From the NCBI GenBank assembly GCA_023412495.1, contig JAEYNP010000039.1:124001-188000 (forward strand): DNA of 64,000 bases. Direction: 5' to 3'. The stretch comes from Pseudomonadota bacterium. GTDB taxonomy: Bacteria; Desulfobacterota; Desulfobulbia; Desulfobulbales; Desulfocapsaceae. Below the pieces are notes generated by a model, which made no database searches, had not been told where the DNA came from, and saw nothing but the letters and a program-made list of their open reading frames with translations. The first letter of the stretch is position 1. Each line of letters starts with the position of its first letter. The position numbers and the translations under genes were made by a program. Of the stretch, positions 42,584 through 51,081 are shown piece after piece.

Positions 42584-43549
42584 ATGAAAGCTGTTTTCCT
42601 CGACAGCGAGGGACTTGACGACGTGGTGCTGGAAGGCCTGAGAGAGGAGTGCGATTCCCTCGAGATCTTTCCCGCCACCGCCCCCGAAGAGGTGGCCGGC
42701 CGGATCGCGGGAGCTGAAATCATAATCCTGAACAAGGTGAGAATAACCGGGGAGCATCTCCGCGCCGCGCCCTCCGTCCGGCTTGTCGCGGTTGTGGCGA
42801 CCGGCACCGACGTGGTCGACCTGCAGGGGGCGGCCGGGCTGGGCGTGACGGTGTGCAACTGCCAGGCTTACGGCACCGACTCTGTCGTGCAGCATGTCTT
42901 TTCGCTCATCCTCGCCCTCCACACCAACCTTCTCTCCTACCACCGGGCGGTTCGGGACGGCCGGTGGCAGAAGGCCAGCCAGTTCTGCTTTCTCGATTAT
43001 CCAATCGTCGAGCTGAAAGGCAAGACGCTCGGTATCGTCGGCTACGGCACCCTCGGCCAGGGGGTCGCCCGGATCGCCGAAGCCTTCGGCATGAAGGTAG
43101 CGGTCGCGAGAAGGCCCGGCGGCCCGCCGGACGACCGGCCGACGCTTGCGGAAATGCTGCCCGAGGTGGATATCCTCACCCTGCACTGCCCGCTGACCAA
43201 TTACACCCGCAACCTCATCGACGCCTCCGCTCTATCCCTGATGAAGCCCACCGCCTTTCTCATCAACCCCGCACGAGGCGGCATCGTTGATGAAACGGCC
43301 CTGGCCGAGGCCCTGCGTGCGGGGAAAATCGCCGGCGCCGCCGTCGATGTCCTGAGTGTTGAGCCGCCCCGGCATGGCAACCCCCTCCTCACCGCGGACC
43401 TGCCGAATCTCATCGTCACCCCCCATATCGCCTGGGCAAGCCGGGAGGCCCGACAGCGGATCATCGACCAGACCGCGGAGAACATCAGGGTCTTCAAGGC
43501 CGGCAGGCCGATGCGGGTGGTGAACGTACCGCGGTCTCGCATTGCCTGA
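42584..43549 (+). CDS. D-2-hydroxyacid dehydrogenase (glycerate/hydroxypyruvate type)
   Basis: A 321-residue NAD(P)-dependent dehydrogenase. The nucleotide-binding motif is GIVGYGTLGQGVARIAEAFG; catalytic Arg, Glu and His are in NPARGGIVDETALAEAL, VDVLSVEPP and PHIAWASREAR. KLAIVATGTD-like text (LVAVVATGTDVVD) marks the first half. The pattern is nearest to HprA-type glycerate dehydrogenases, which reduce hydroxypyruvate; other substrates are possible. AAGGAG precedes the ATG. Confidence 0.88.
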   Translation: MKAVFLDSEGLDDVVLEGLREECDSLEIFPATAPEEVAGRIAGAEIIILNKVRITGEHLRAAPSVRLVAVVATGTDVVDLQGAAGLGVTVCNCQAYGTDSVVQHVFSLILALHTNLLSYHRAVRDGRWQKASQFCFLDYPIVELKGKTLGIVGYGTLGQGVARIAEAFGMKVAVARRPGGPPDDRPTLAEMLPEVDILTLHCPLTNYTRNLIDASALSLMKPTAFLINPARGGIVDETALAEALRAGKIAGAAVDVLSVEPPRHGNPLLTADLPNLIVTPHIAWASREARQRIIDQTAENIRVFKAGRPMRVVNVPRSRIA

Positions 43550-43625
43550 TCAAAACTATTAAAGGAACGGACCGAGCGGATTTTTTCGGTTCAGGCACAC
43601 AACCAGTTCGCAAAGGAGTATCGTC

Positions 43626-44630
43626 ATGACGGATAAAATCTTACAGCCGGGTCGAATAGCCGGAGCGTTGTTTGGTATGCTATTCTTCCTTTTCCTCGCC
43701 ACCGCCCGGGCTGAAGCGCCCATGGTCAAGTCCCAGGCGCCCGGATACTACCGGATGATGCTCGGCCAGTTCGAGATCACCGCCCTGTACGACGGCTATG
43801 TCGATCTCGACGCCGCGCTGCTGACCAACGCCCCGGCCACCGACATCCAGAGCCTGCTGGCCAGGATGTTTATCGACACCCCCAAGATGCGGACGGCGGT
43901 GAATGCTTTTCTAATCAACACCGGATCGAAGCTCGTCCTGGTGGATGCGGGAGCCGGGAAGGTCTTCGGTCCCACCCTCGGCACCCTTCTAGCCCAGCTC
44001 CGCGCCGCGGGTTATACTGCCGAACAGGTGGATGCCGTGCTTATCACCCATATGCATGGGGATCACCTGGGCGGCCTGCTGAGCGAAGGGGGCAAGGTGG
44101 CTTTCCCAAACGCCGATATCCATGTCGCGGAAAAAGACAGCAGCTACTGGTTGTCTCCGGACGAAATGGCCAAGGCGCCGGAAGACGGCAAGCTGTTTTT
44201 CCAGATCGCTCGGGATGCCGCGGCACCTTATATCGCCTCGGGAAAATGGAAGACTTTCAGCGAAGCCACCCTGCCCATCCCCGGCATCACTCCGGTGTTC
44301 ATTCCCGGACACACTCCGGGACACTGCGGCTTCGAGATCGTTTCGGGTGACGATAAGTTCCTGATCATCGGCGACGTCGTCCATAGCATGGCGGTCCAGT
44401 TTGCCCGCCCCGATGTCGGCATCGTCTTCGATACAACTCCGGCCCAGGCGATCAGCGAGCGGCAGAGTCTCTTCCGCAAGGCGGCCGAGGACAAGGCCCT
44501 CATCGGCGGCATGCACATACCATTTCCCGGCATAGGGCGGATCCGCGCCGACGGGAACAATACTTACACCTGGGTGCCCGTCGCCTACGCGCCGCTCCCG
44601 TCAGTGGACCAGACCGCAGCCGCTCAATAG
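43626..44630 (+). CDS. Exported MBL-fold metallohydrolase
   Basis: A 334-residue metallo-beta-lactamase-fold hydrolase. The N-terminal MTDKILQPGRIAGALFGMLF has a signal peptide ending ARAEA. Metal ligands are in THMHGDHLGG, PGHTPGHCG and GGMHIPFPGIG; IVFDTTPAQA and GDVVHS carry the others. Similar proteins are quorum-sensing-type lactonases or hydrolases of unknown substrate. AAGGAGTATCGTC precedes the ATG. The three neighbouring plus-strand genes are spaced by 31 and 76 bases. Confidence 0.88.
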   Translation: MTDKILQPGRIAGALFGMLFFLFLATARAEAPMVKSQAPGYYRMMLGQFEITALYDGYVDLDAALLTNAPATDIQSLLARMFIDTPKMRTAVNAFLINTGSKLVLVDAGAGKVFGPTLGTLLAQLRAAGYTAEQVDAVLITHMHGDHLGGLLSEGGKVAFPNADIHVAEKDSSYWLSPDEMAKAPEDGKLFFQIARDAAAPYIASGKWKTFSEATLPIPGITPVFIPGHTPGHCGFEIVSGDDKFLIIGDVVHSMAVQFARPDVGIVFDTTPAQAISERQSLFRKAAEDKALIGGMHIPFPGIGRIRADGNNTYTWVPVAYAPLPSVDQTAAAQ

Positions 44631-44696
44631 CAGTGGTTGATGCAAGCGAGGCGGCCCCGCCCCAAGATCCCGAGGGAGGGCCGCCCGCTTTTGCGA

Positions 44697-44963
44697 TCAC
44701 CCGGCTATCTTCATTTCGAACCAATCCACCTTTCTGGTCAGGAACATGATGACCGCGAGCAGCAGGAACAGCCCGAGCGAACCGGCCAGCAGGGCGTGGT
44801 CCTGATTGACGAGCAGGGTATACAGGTATCCATAGAGGAGAGTGATGAAGGTGCCGACCACGGCGGAGCGGATCGGGGACTTGAGGATGGCCCAGCAGTA
44901 GCAACTCTCCAGCAGGATTATGGCAGATGCCGCGAGGATATAGGCGACGATGAAGCCCAGATG
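44697..44963 (-). pseudogene. creD: creD remnant (C-terminal part of inner membrane protein CreD)
   Basis: The minus-strand frame from just after a TAA near 44964 to a TGA at 44697 reads GFIVAYILAASAIILLE, then YGYLYTLLVNQDHALLAGSLGLF and VIMFLTRKVDWF, matching the C-terminal helices of CreD. No start codon or upstream part exists; the neighbouring frame begins with the DUF1579 gene's downstream sequence. So only the last 85 codons or so remain. Confidence 0.75.
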
Positions 44964-44987
44964 TTAGATGTTTGATCACATCAGAGA

Positions 44988-45485
44988 TTATGTTCGGCGA
45001 AGATAGGTCGCCTCCATGATCTTCCGCCACTCGCCGTCCTCGCCCAGCATGTGCGAGGACAGGGTCCTGTGGTCGGGACTCTGCACTTCGATGATATCCC
45101 GAAATTTGACCATCTTGCCGGCGTGATCGGGGCCCTCGGTTTCGAGGGTCAGGGTATTTCCCAGCAACTCGCCTTTGTAAACCCAGAGATGAGTCATCAT
45201 GGAGGCGACGAAGGTGCCGACGAACCGCCGGCTCTGCGGATTGAATCCGAGGATCATGACCGTTTTCGCCATCCCCCCGCACATTTCCCCCTGGCCTTCG
45301 GCGATGGTCCAGAGATCCCCGAGCGCGCGGACAGATTCATTGCCTTCAAACCTATCGCCGGGTTTTCCTGGCTCCATGACCGCTTCACCACGGAACGTCC
45401 AGTCACCGAGAAGTTGCTGCAGCCACCGGTGTTCTTCCTGCGGTTCTGTGCTCTTCATTTCAGCACAAGTTTCGTTGGTATCCAT
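44988..45485 (-). CDS. DUF1579 family protein
   Basis: A 165-residue protein from the ATG at 45485, with GGAGGGTAGTT upstream. LLGDWTFRGEAVMEPGKPGDRFEGNES (in two parts: LLGDWTFRGEA and KPGDRFEGNES), GLDGWTIAEGQGEM-like text (LGDLWTIAEGQGEM) and FNPQSRRFVGTFVASMM are typical of the DUF1579 lipocalin-like family. No catalytic role is known. It is convergent with the hydrolase upstream and followed by the creD remnant. Confidence 0.82.
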   Translation of the reverse strand: MDTNETCAEMKSTEPQEEHRWLQQLLGDWTFRGEAVMEPGKPGDRFEGNESVRALGDLWTIAEGQGEMCGGMAKTVMILGFNPQSRRFVGTFVASMMTHLWVYKGELLGNTLTLETEGPDHAGKMVKFRDIIEVQSPDHRTLSSHMLGEDGEWRKIMEATYLRRT

Positions 45486-45809
45486 AACTACCCTCCACAC
45501 AGGATGTAAGCGTTGATCTCGCTGTTGTCGCAGCCGCTTCGGCGCATTTGAACCTAATAGCCGGCTTCCGTGCTGCCGTTCACAGCGTTACTTCTGAAAA
45601 GGTAATGTCCCGGGAGGGTTTGGCAAGCTTCCTGCGGTGGTCAGGGTCACCGGGTCGGAACGGCAACGAACAGCCGCCCGGCGAATGTAACTGAATCTGA
45701 TGAGAATTGCGGTAAAAAGCTTATTGATATTGCCTTGACCGTCCAGGATATGTTACGAAGTGACAAAAAAATTTTTGCACCTAACTTTTCTCAGAATCCC
45801 GTGGAACCG

Positions 45810-46163
45810 ATGAATCCGCCATCCCTCTCGTTGCAACCATACCTTAAAATCCTCGAAGACCTCTGCCGTCCGCTCGATCGACATGCCCTCCGGCAGTGCA
45901 TCCTGGCTCTGGCCAAACAGGTGAGACCGGAAGACCGGCAGGTTTTCTTGCAGAATTTTCGCACAATTCTGCCTGGAAACGATCATCGTGACCTCGCCGT
46001 TTCGATGATTGAAGAGACCTTTCTGCTCAACGAAATCGACAACATCCGGAAAGAGGTTGAAAACCGCCTCAAGTCCGTCGAAGAGATCTCCTCCCGGGGG
46101 GACGACAACAACGATGGCCGCCAATCATGGTCGGAGACCGGCGGAAAGAAGATGCTGCATTGA
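45810..46163 (+). CDS. Conserved hypothetical small protein
   Basis: A 117-residue frame from the ATG at 45810; starts further upstream (45735, 45750) are possible but cover an AT-rich stretch that looks intergenic. LQPYLKILEDLCRPLDRHAL, QCILALAKQVRPEDRQVF and IRKEVENRLKSVEE are predicted helical. I recall similar proteins in Deltaproteobacteria with a longer acidic tail; here a run of Gs (about 46096-46101) precedes an atypical end, so a frameshift is possible. Followed by the tRNA-binding protein gene 34 bases later. Confidence 0.55.
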   Translation: MNPPSLSLQPYLKILEDLCRPLDRHALRQCILALAKQVRPEDRQVFLQNFRTILPGNDHRDLAVSMIEETFLLNEIDNIRKEVENRLKSVEEISSRGDDNNDGRQSWSETGGKKMLH

Positions 46164-46197
46164 GCGGCCTATCAGCAAACCAGACAAAGGGGGAAAA

Positions 46198-46557
46198 TTG
46201 AGCGACAGCATCAAGCCCGTAGTAGCCAAGGAAGATACCTTCGACCAGCTGGAGATCCGTCTCGGTCAGATCGTCGACGTCCAGCCCGAGCCGTCGGCGC
46301 CCAAACCAGCCTACCGCCTGACCGTTGATTTCGGCAAATTCGGCAAACGGGTCAGCGTCGGCCGGTTCACCAAACACGCCATTGAAGAAATCAAAGGTAG
46401 AAAGGTCCTGGGCGTGCTGAACTTTGCGCCTCGCAAAGTCGGCGATGCCATCTCCGAAGTGCTTATCCTCGGAGTCCAGTACCCCAAGTCTGACAGCGGC
46501 GAAGCAACGTTCGTGGTGCCGATGGCCGACGCCAAGATCGGCGGAAAGCTCTTTTAA
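46198..46557 (+). CDS. tRNA-binding domain protein, CsaA-like
   Basis: A 119-residue OB-fold protein. The TTG at 46198 has AAAGGGGGAAAA upstream and is preferred over an ATG far upstream that runs through the previous gene. FDQLEIRLGQIVDVQPEPSA, AYRLTVDFGKFGKRVSVGRF and VLGVLNFAPRKVGDAISEVLILG are the standard features of CsaA/tRNA-binding proteins, which in related cases act as protein-export chaperones or bind tRNA. Confidence 0.87.
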   Translation: MSDSIKPVVAKEDTFDQLEIRLGQIVDVQPEPSAPKPAYRLTVDFGKFGKRVSVGRFTKHAIEEIKGRKVLGVLNFAPRKVGDAISEVLILGVQYPKSDSGEATFVVPMADAKIGGKLF

Positions 46558-46941
46558 GACCTAGCAAATTAATCTCTTGTTTCCCCTTCCCACACCAGGC
46601 CCGGTGCGCCTGGATTGCATGGCCGCCGGCCATCGAAAAATTCTTGCCCGATCAGCCGGCAATCTTGTAGTTTCCTAACAAAAATAATGGTACTGTTCAA
46701 CGGTACCGCGTCCACCACTCTTTCAGCCCGACGAGCGGCAAGCTACTGCCTGCTCATCATGGCTCAAGATGCAAAAACTTAAGCCACTTTGCCGGGAGAG
46801 GCCATGGACTCAAGGCTTGCGGTCAAGGCCCCTGACAAGAATCATCGGATTGCAGGCAATCCCTCCGTCGGCAAGGTTGCCGTTTTTGCCGGACTCCGGT
46901 TAAAAATTTCCCATTCATCCACCAACCAAGGAGGTAGCACC
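46558..46941. other. Intergenic region before the esterase gene
   Basis: Most of this 384-base spacer has no credible gene. It holds a small palindrome GGTACTGTTCAACGGTACC at about 46689-46707 and the ribosome binding site of the esterase (AAGGAGG near 46928). Confidence 0.5.
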
Positions 46942-48051
46942 ATGGATATACTAGGCAACGCATGGGGAGATACCGTGAAGCGCAGGCTGAAATCCGCGAC
47001 TGCCGCCGCGGCGGCAACGGCGGTGCTGGTGCTGGCTGCCGCGGATAAAACGCCGGCCCAAACTCTGGTCGAAGTCGACGAATTCGGATCGAATCCTGGG
47101 GATCTGCGGATGTTCAAGTTTGTTCCGAACGGTCTGCCAGCCAACTCACCCCTGGTGGTCGCCCTGCACGGCTGCACCCAGTCCGCTGCCGATTACGACG
47201 ATGAAACCGGCTGGGTTGGAATCGCAGAGAAGGCGCCGTCGTTTGCTTTGCTGCTGCCGGAGCAGCAAACTGCCAACAACTTCAATCGCTGCTTCAACTG
47301 GTTTATGTTGGAGGATATCGCAAGAGACAAGGGTGAAGCCCTCTCGATCAAACAGATGATCGACAAAATGAAACAGGATCATGCCATCGATCCGGAGCGC
47401 ATTTACATTACCGGCCTCTCGGCCGGAGGGGCCATGACCGCGGTCATGCTGGCCACTTATCCGGAAATATTCACTGGAGGAGCCATTATCGCCGGCATCC
47501 CGTACAAGTGCGCCACCGGTATCCCGCAGGCGTTCAGCTGCATGAATCCCGGCAATGACGCGTCTCCAACGACCTGGGCCGCCCTGGTGCGCAATGCCTC
47601 GCCGCACCAGGGTCCCTGGCCCATCGTCTCGATCTGGCACGGCACAATCGACCATACGGTGTCGCCCGTGAACGCCCGGGAACTGGTCGACCAGTGGACC
47701 GAAGTCCACGGCATCGACCAGATCGCCGACGCTCAGGACGTCGTCCACGGGCATACCCGCCAAGTATTCATGGACGCCGACGGAAAAGTACTGGTCGAAT
47801 CCTATGCAATCGCAGGCATGGGCCACGGCACGCCTGTCGCCCCCGGAACCGGCGAGGAGCAGTGCGGGACCGTAGGCCCCTTTGTCCTCGATGCCGGCAT
47901 CTGCTCGAGCTATCACATCGCCAATTTCTGGGGCCTGCCTGCCCAACAGGAAAACGTTCATCCGCTTCGCCGGCAGATGCTCAATCAAATAGAGATCATG
48001 CAGAGGAAGTTGAATGAGCTCAAAGCCAGAGTCGAACAAGTCAATCAATGA
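46942..48051 (+). CDS. Exported PHB depolymerase/feruloyl esterase family esterase
   Basis: A 369-residue alpha/beta hydrolase of the esterase_phb family. The ATG at 46942 has AAGGAGGTAGCACC upstream. The signal sequence is KSATAAAAATAVLVLAAADK with cleavage near TPAQT. Oxyanion segment PLVVALHGCTQSAADY, nucleophile elbow TGLSAGGAMTAVML, FVSIWHGTIDHTV-like text (VSIWHGTIDHTV) with Asp, and IAGMGHGTPV with His fit the triad. It acts on polyhydroxyalkanoate or aromatic esters outside the cytoplasm. The C-terminal coiled tail (QIEIMQRKLNELKARVEQVN) is unusual. Confidence 0.87.
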   Translation: MDILGNAWGDTVKRRLKSATAAAAATAVLVLAAADKTPAQTLVEVDEFGSNPGDLRMFKFVPNGLPANSPLVVALHGCTQSAADYDDETGWVGIAEKAPSFALLLPEQQTANNFNRCFNWFMLEDIARDKGEALSIKQMIDKMKQDHAIDPERIYITGLSAGGAMTAVMLATYPEIFTGGAIIAGIPYKCATGIPQAFSCMNPGNDASPTTWAALVRNASPHQGPWPIVSIWHGTIDHTVSPVNARELVDQWTEVHGIDQIADAQDVVHGHTRQVFMDADGKVLVESYAIAGMGHGTPVAPGTGEEQCGTVGPFVLDAGICSSYHIANFWGLPAQQENVHPLRRQMLNQIEIMQRKLNELKARVEQVNQ

Positions 48052-48104
48052 GAGTCCACCATGCAGCACGTCTATTCCGAAGACCGGCTTCTGAAGTACC
48101 GCCC

Positions 48105-48140
48105 CTCCTCCGGGATCGCTACCCGGGGGAGGCTTCTTGT
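48105..48140 (+). terminator. Putative rho-independent terminator after the esterase gene
   Basis: CCTCCTCCGGG at 48105-48115 pairs with CCCGGGGGAGG at 48122-48132 (10 of 11) around a six-base loop, followed by CTTCTTGTC. Confidence 0.5.
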
Positions 48141-48345
48141 CGGCCCTGCCTCCATTTTGTTATTTCCTGCACTGATCCCTTTTCCTAAATTTTTCTGACC
48201 TGCCAGACAATATGGGTAAGCGCGGTATTCCGGTTTGCCGGCCCATGACTACAGTAAAATTAATGAGTACGAGTCATGGTGCCTTGATGCAACGGCAACA
48301 CAGGCAGCAATAGAAAAAAACGGCAAGATCAGTGGAGGATCGATT

Positions 48346-48771
48346 ATGACAACCGGCATCGATGTATTCGACAGGACAATACAGATTACCAACGAGTGGT
48401 TGCAGGATCTTTCTGCCGAACTCAATTTCAGCCAACGCCGCCAGGCCTATCAGGCCCTCCGGGCTACCCTGCATAATCTGCGCGACCGACTGCTGGCGGA
48501 AGAGGCGGTCCATCTGGGGGCACAGCTCCCCATGCTGATCAGGGGATTCTATTACGATGGCTGGGAACCTTCCAAAACCCCCGACAAGGCCATCGACAAG
48601 GCCGCTTTTCTTGAGAATGTCCATAAGGCGATGGCCGGCGCACCCGAGGGCGAACATCCGGAAACCATCGTCCGGGCCGTGTTCAATCTCCTGGAACGAC
48701 GCGTCGGCGGAGGAGAAATAGCGCAGATCAAGCAGGCATTGCCTTCCGGCTTGAGAGAGCTCTGGTCGTAA
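48346..48771 (+). CDS. DUF2267 family protein
   Basis: A 141-residue protein from the ATG at 48346 with GGAGGATCGATT upstream. FDRTIQITNEWLQDLSAELNF, YQALRATLHNLRDRLLAEEAVHLGAQLPMLIRGFYYDGW (read in parts) and IVRAVFNLLERRVGGGEIAQIKQALPSGLRELW are typical of DUF2267, small helical proteins of unknown function often near stress genes. It is followed by a terminator. Confidence 0.87.
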   Translation: MTTGIDVFDRTIQITNEWLQDLSAELNFSQRRQAYQALRATLHNLRDRLLAEEAVHLGAQLPMLIRGFYYDGWEPSKTPDKAIDKAAFLENVHKAMAGAPEGEHPETIVRAVFNLLERRVGGGEIAQIKQALPSGLRELWS

Positions 48772-48796
48772 CAATAAAAAAACAGCTAAAAAAATG

Positions 48797-48854
48797 AGGG
48801 GCACCTCCCTGTTTTTCAATCACGGAAAAAGGGGGAAGTGTCCCTATTTTTTTT
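48797..48854 (+). terminator. Putative rho-independent terminator after the DUF2267 gene
   Basis: AGGGGCACCTCCCTG at 48797-48811 and GGGGGAAGTGTCCCT at 48831-48845 are inverted with 11 of 15 positions paired, an inner TTTTT/AAAAA pair extends the stem, and eight Ts follow at 48847-48854. Confidence 0.55.
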
Positions 48855-48859
48855 GGAAT

Positions 48860-48887
48860 TTGATCTTGTCGATTCCATGGTTATAAT
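48860..48887 (+). promoter_or_regulatory. Sigma-70 promoter of the pdh operon
   Basis: TTGATC (48860-48865), 16-base spacer, TATAAT (48882-48887). The start would be near 48894, giving a leader of about 40 bases before pdhA. Confidence 0.6.
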
Positions 48888-48932
48888 TCAGCAAAACGGT
48901 TTAATCATAAACGAATTGGCACAGGGTGAACG

Positions 48933-50039
48933 ATGGGTAGAAAACATATTGAGCCGAAGGTTGCCATTGACTATCTTGCCATCCTCGATGAAGACGGCAA
49001 TCTCGATGCGGAGCTGGAACCGGATATCCCCTTCGAAGTCCACCTGAAGATGCTGCGGGCCATGCTGCTCGGCAGACGCTTCGACGAACGCATGCTCGAT
49101 CTGCAGCGACAGGGCAGGATAGGCACCTTCCCCCCCACCAAAGGCCAGGAGGCGGCCATTGTCGGCGCGGCGATCCCCCTCAGGGACAGCGACTGGTTCG
49201 TCCCCTCCTTCCGCGAACTGGCGGCGGAGGTCATGCGGGGGCGGACCATGGAGTCCGCTATCCTCTATTACAACGGCTACAACGAAGGAGCCCTCGTCCC
49301 GGAGGGCAGCAGGGACCTGCCGATGGCGGTGCCGGTTGCCTCCCAGATCCTGCATGCCGTGGGACTCGGCCTGGCCGTCAGGTATCGCAAGACGGACGAA
49401 GTGGTGATGACCTTCTTCGGCGACGGCGCGACCTCCGAGGGCGACTTTCACGAAGGCATGAACTGCGCTGCGGTCTATCAGGTGCCGTTGGTCTTCGTCT
49501 GCCAGAACAATCAATGGGCGATTTCCGTGCCGCTGGCCAGGCAGACCCATTCCGAGACACTCGCCCAGAAGGCCGTCGCCTACGGTATGCCGGGCATCCA
49601 GGTGGACGGCAATGACATCCTCGCCGTCTATGCGGCAGCCAAGGAGGCGGTAGACCGGGCCCGGGCTGGCTACGGCCCGACCCTCATCGAATGCGTCACC
49701 TACCGGATCATGATGCACACCACCTCGGACGATCCGAAGAAATACCGGAGCGAGGAGGAAGTGGAGTGCTGGCGGCTCCGCGACCCCCTCATCCGCTACA
49801 GCAAATATCTGCTCCAGAAAAATATCCTAACCGAACAGGGGCTGGTCGCCCTGGAAGAGGAGATCAAGGCAGAGATCCAGGCGGCCGTCGAACGGGCGGA
49901 AAACCGGATGCAGGAACTGGGCGACCCGCTGGACCAGTTCGATCATCTCTTCGCCGAGATGCCGCCCCGGCTGCGCAGGCAAAAGGAGATGCTCGCGAAA
50001 GAACTCGCCGAAGCCGACCGGGAGGTGCAGCATGGCTAA
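48933..50039 (+). CDS. pdhA: Pyruvate dehydrogenase E1 alpha subunit
   Basis: A 368-residue thiamine diphosphate enzyme subunit. The TPP motif begins GDGATSEGDFHEGMN and ends QNNQWAISVP; PPTKGQEAAIVGAA and FVPSFREL are family features. E1 decarboxylates pyruvate and acetylates lipoyl-PdhC; branched-chain 2-oxoacid specificity is possible from sequence alone. AGGGTGAACG precedes the ATG. It overlaps pdhB by eight bases, so the subunits are coupled. Confidence 0.93.
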   Translation: MGRKHIEPKVAIDYLAILDEDGNLDAELEPDIPFEVHLKMLRAMLLGRRFDERMLDLQRQGRIGTFPPTKGQEAAIVGAAIPLRDSDWFVPSFRELAAEVMRGRTMESAILYYNGYNEGALVPEGSRDLPMAVPVASQILHAVGLGLAVRYRKTDEVVMTFFGDGATSEGDFHEGMNCAAVYQVPLVFVCQNNQWAISVPLARQTHSETLAQKAVAYGMPGIQVDGNDILAVYAAAKEAVDRARAGYGPTLIECVTYRIMMHTTSDDPKKYRSEEEVECWRLRDPLIRYSKYLLQKNILTEQGLVALEEEIKAEIQAAVERAENRMQELGDPLDQFDHLFAEMPPRLRRQKEMLAKELAEADREVQHG

Positions 50040-51012
50040 GATGACCATGGTCGAAGCCCTCAACATGGCCCTGCGCCAGGAGATGACCAAGGACGATTCC
50101 GTGGTCCTGCTCGGCCAGGACATAGGACCGGACGGTGGAGTCTTCCGGGTGACCGACCGCCTCCATGCCGAGTTCGGCGAAGATCGGGTGGTCGACACCC
50201 CGCTTGCCGAGGCCTCCATCGTCGGCATGTCCGTCGGCATGGCCGTCTACGGCCTGAGACCGGTGTGCGAGATCCAGTTCTCCGGCTTCATCTATCAGGC
50301 CTTCCATCAGATTGAGAACCACGCCGCCCGGATGCGCTGGCGGACCAGGGGCCGGCTGCACGTGCCGATGGTCTTGCGCGCCCCCTACGGCGCAGGGGTC
50401 CGGGCGCTCGAGCACCATTCGGAGAGCCGCGAGGCCTACTGGGCCCACACCCCCGGGCTGAAGGTGGTCATCCCCTCCGGGCCCCGCAACGCCCGGGCGC
50501 TTCTGATCAGTGCCATCCGCGACCCCGATCCGGTCATCTTCTACGAATCGAAGGCTCTCTACCGTTCCTTCCGCGAAGAGGTGCCCGAAGAGGAGGAGAC
50601 CCTGCCCATCGGCCGCGCGAATGTGGCCAGAGCGGGCGATGCGGTGACCATCATCGCCTACGGCGCGATGATTCGGCCCGCGCTCGAGGCCGCCGACCTC
50701 CTGAACGAGAAGGACGGAATGGCTGCCGAGGTGATCGACCTCCTGACCCTCTCGCCCCTCGACGAAGAGCCGCTCATAACCTCGGTGACGAAGACCGGCC
50801 GGGCGGTCGTCGTCCACGAAGCGCCCCAGAGTTTCGGGGCGGGCGCGGAAATCGCCGCCCGGCTCATGGAGGGCGCCTTCTACTATCTCGAAGCGCCGAT
50901 CGAGCGGGTCACCGGCTTCGACACCATCGTCCCCTTCTTCAGCCGGGAAAAAAGCTATCTCCCCGGAGCCGAGCGCATCGCCGCCGCGGCCCGCCGGACA
51001 TTCAAGAAATAG
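50032..51012 (+). CDS. pdhB: Pyruvate dehydrogenase E1 beta subunit
   Basis: A 326-residue E1 beta subunit. TMVEALNMALRQEM, VLLGQDIGPDGGVFRVTDRL and DTPLAEASIVGMSVGMAVYG start the protein, and VVIPSGPRNARALLISAIRD and VVVHEAPQSFGAGAEIAARL follow the family. GGGAGGTGCAGC precedes the ATG, which overlaps the pdhA stop. Confidence 0.94.
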   Translation: MAKMTMVEALNMALRQEMTKDDSVVLLGQDIGPDGGVFRVTDRLHAEFGEDRVVDTPLAEASIVGMSVGMAVYGLRPVCEIQFSGFIYQAFHQIENHAARMRWRTRGRLHVPMVLRAPYGAGVRALEHHSESREAYWAHTPGLKVVIPSGPRNARALLISAIRDPDPVIFYESKALYRSFREEVPEEEETLPIGRANVARAGDAVTIIAYGAMIRPALEAADLLNEKDGMAAEVIDLLTLSPLDEEPLITSVTKTGRAVVVHEAPQSFGAGAEIAARLMEGAFYYLEAPIERVTGFDTIVPFFSREKSYLPGAERIAAAARRTFKK

Positions 51013-51081
51013 CGTCGGGAATCCCCGCGAGAGGGCGAGTCCCGAAGAAAACAGTTAACCAGTCAAACAAACGGAGAATGT

